The position numbers were made by a program, and so were the translations under genes. Below the pieces are notes generated by a model that did no database searches, was not told the origin of the DNA, and saw only the letters and a list, made by a program, of their open reading frames with translations. From Sisyra terminalis (taxonomy: Eukaryota > Arthropoda > Insecta > Neuroptera > Sisyridae): a stretch of DNA of 64,000 bases. The stretch is from assembly GCA_958496175.1 (NCBI GenBank), contig OY292277.1, forward strand, positions 23,392,282 to 23,456,281, written 5' to 3'. Shown here piece after piece: positions 62,560-64,000 of this stretch. The number at the start of each line of letters is the position of its first letter. Within the stretch, counting starts at the first letter, position 1.

Positions 62560-62765
62560 CGCTGCAGGACAGCACTAAGCTGAATAAAGTGCACGAAACT
62601 GTATGTTGAAACGGTTTCTTGGTCGAGAATCGGAGGCAGTCTTATCAAACAGCTGATTCTGGCGTTGTAAAAGCAAAATTCCAACGCAACAACTGATCGG
62701 ATCGTTCGGCCTCTTCAGGCTCGTCTGGCTGATAAAGTACGTGAATATTGCTGTCACGTTATTTG
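62560..62765 (-). promoter_or_regulatory. Putative promoter and 5' leader of DHRS7 long form
   Basis: This is the GC-richest patch of the right-hand end, 260-470 bp upstream of the ATG at 62298. On the minus strand it has an initiator-like TCAGTT with the A at about 62694, a CAGCTG E-box near 62651 and no TATA box. A minus-strand frame open through it (62757-62575) has no family resemblance. Confidence 0.45.
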
Positions 62766-63199
62766 GCCATAAAAGGTTACTATGAAGTCCCGTTGGGCAG
62801 CGATATTTTGGTTCTGGTTGGTCGACAATACATCTCTATGTGTGGGGAAACGTATAGAATTAATATATAAAACCCCCCTACACGTTTATTATATAAAAAA
62901 ATCTATATATGTACATAGCGGACAAATACATAATATACTGGCTCTTATATAATTATAATAATAATTAATGCACTGTATCGTTTAATTTTGTCAGAATTCT
63001 CCAACTTTATACCTATTTTAAAATGCATACAAGAAATATTGTTTTACAATTTTTTCGATTATATAGCAGAGGTAGATCGGACGGATCATACATAAGTATG
63101 TACTCAATAACAGAAACATTTTTAAAATTTAGTTTAGTTTAATATCTATTACTAAATATTATTTGACTAAACAACATAAACATTAAAGACTCACCTTTA

Positions 63200-63268
63200 C
63201 CTTGACTTCTTCCGCAAATTAACGAGAGAACAATCAAAAGACAATATAAATTAGATGCCTATATATAA
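63200..63268 (-). repeat. 70 bp segment duplicated at 63616
   Basis: Nearly identical (about four changes) to 63616-63684, with 347 bp of other sequence in between. On the minus strand it encodes a leader-like stretch, SNLYCLLIVLSLICGRSQ, that runs into a good donor (AAAGGTGAGT). A TAG stop lies just upstream in frame, so a separate start exon would be required. Coding status is unproven. Confidence 0.5.
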
Positions 63269-63478
63269 TCTACGTAATGGTTTGTGATTCATTTCAATGT
63301 AAATTGTTTATTTATATGTTTTTCTCAACTTTATTATGAGTAAAATTTGCCTACGTGTTTTCTTAACATACCTTTTATAATACGTTTTTTGAAAAAAATA
63401 GATTTATCTTTGTTGAAGATTTCTTTTATTGGGGGGACAGGAAAGTAATATAATTTTTTAAAATGAAATATAAAAAAG

Positions 63479-63607
63479 CCTACTGGTGGCCACATGGTTA
63501 AGGTTGGTTAAGGTGGCCGCTCCAAAATTGGTAGGTGATGTGCTCGATCCTCGTATCGAGCAAATTTTCGATATTTCTCAATTTGCGGATTTTTATTAAT
63601 CCTAGAG
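63479..63607 (+). mobile_element. tRNA-derived SINE, copy 5
   Basis: Starts CCTACTGGTGGCCACATGG. Box A is disrupted by a GGTTAAGGT duplication. A box B-like TGCTCGATCCTCG follows, and the body runs to AATCCTAGAGG. The tail is missing and the element abuts the duplicated 70 bp segment, so it may have been involved in that rearrangement. Confidence 0.8.
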
Positions 63608-63615
63608 GGGTCTTC

Positions 63616-63674
63616 ACCTTGACTTCTTCCGCAAATTAACGAGAGAACAATCAAAAGACAATGTAAATTAGTTG

Positions 63675-63684
<10 letters not shown>
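63616..63684 (-). repeat. Second copy of the 70 bp segment
   Basis: Partner of 63200-63268. The minus-strand frame reads TNLHCLLIVLSLICGRSQ and again meets a GT donor (CAAGGTGAAG). It joins directly to the (TA)30 tract on its right. Confidence 0.5.

Positions 63685-63736
<52 letters not shown>
63677..63736. repeat. (TA)30 microsatellite
   Basis: Sixty bases of uninterrupted TA, between the duplicated segment and the pogo-like MITE. It will be length-variable and assembly-sensitive. Confidence 0.97.
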
Positions 63737-63739
<3 letters not shown>

Positions 63740-63968
63740 TATAATTTCATTAATCCGGCAATTTGATAGATCAGCACGTCCAATTATCCGGCATCTTCCA
63801 CCCATGCCTCACTCGCCCCTCTATACCTGTACAGACATTTATTCCCACTATGAAATGCTTTATTTTATTCATTACCAATGACTTTTCACTATAATCCAGT
63901 AATGCGAATATCCAATAATCCGGTAGCTTCCGATTTTTAATAGTGCCGGATTAGTGAGATTATTAGTG
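63737..63968. mobile_element. pogo/Tigger-like MITE
   Basis: The left end CAGTATAATTTCATTAATCC continues into GGCA. The right end, reverse complemented, is CACTAATAATCTCACTAATCC followed by GGCA, so 17 of the 19 bases next to the core match. ATAATCCGG or ATTATCCGG words recur inside. CAGT...ATCCGGC ends and insertion into TA are characteristic of pogo/Tigger elements (Tc1/mariner superfamily). About 230 bp, no coding capacity. Confidence 0.7.
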
Positions 63969-63986
63969 AGTTAAAGCATAAAATAA

Positions 63987-64000
63987 CCTACTGGTGACCG
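63987..64000 (+). mobile_element. tRNA-derived SINE, copy 6, cut by window edge
   Basis: CCTACTGGTGACCG matches the first 14 bases of the SINE family head. Assignment rests on this short match only. Confidence 0.5.

Noticed and set aside
62575..62757. Minus-strand 60-codon open frame upstream of DHRS7
   Set aside because: No ATG in a good context and no family resemblance. The region is better explained as promoter or leader DNA.

Overview
This is a 64 kb piece of an AT-rich animal nuclear genome, almost certainly an insect. Genes are split by GT-AG introns, the spliced proteins match conserved insect and animal families (WSCD-type sulfotransferase, dumpy-like EGF protein, Ubc10/UBE2L3, su(f)/CstF77, mRpS10, Vta1, DHRS7), there is a tRNA-Leu(CAA) gene with an intron, and the non-coding DNA is full of short DNA-transposon derivatives and a tRNA-like SINE. 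Order and species cannot be fixed from the sequence alone. No bacterial or viral gene blocks, CRISPR arrays or operons are present.

Layout. 1-18.9 kb: the 5' part of a minus-strand WSCD-type sulfotransferase gene (start at 9809, next exon 6122-6590, rest apparently off the left edge), then a gene desert with SINEs and MITEs. 18.9-26.7 kb: a six-exon, minus-strand secreted protein made of cysteine-rich EGF/dumpy-type modules, with a tRNA-Leu gene nested in its last intron and a decayed Helitron in another. 26.7-35.6 kb: gene-free, holding a large foldback mariner derivative and several hAT-type MITEs. 35.6-50.4 kb: compact housekeeping block: Ubc10 (-), su(f) (+, 14 coding exons, 710 aa), mRpS10 (-), Vta1 (+). 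50.4-62.3 kb: DHRS7-type short-chain dehydrogenase (-) with a distal membrane-anchor first exon and a second, alternative first exon. 62.3-64 kb: promoter-like GC-richer DNA, a duplicated 70 bp segment, a SINE, a (TA)30 microsatellite and a pogo/Tigger-like MITE.

The genes share no pathway. Ubc10/su(f) and mRpS10/Vta1 are head-to-head pairs likely sharing promoter regions; su(f)/mRpS10 and Vta1/DHRS7 are tail-to-tail pairs whose stop codons lie 257 and 192 bp apart, with abutting or overlapping 3' ends.

The most notable non-gene finding is a seven-copy palindromic MITE family with 8-bp target duplications. Next come a six-copy SINE with a serine/leucine-type tRNA head, a mariner-derived hairpin element carrying a 64-codon transposase tail, and the alternative first exon of DHRS7 that would remove its membrane anchor. 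All exon structures were assembled by eye from splice-site consensus, reading frame and family resemblance; no search was run.
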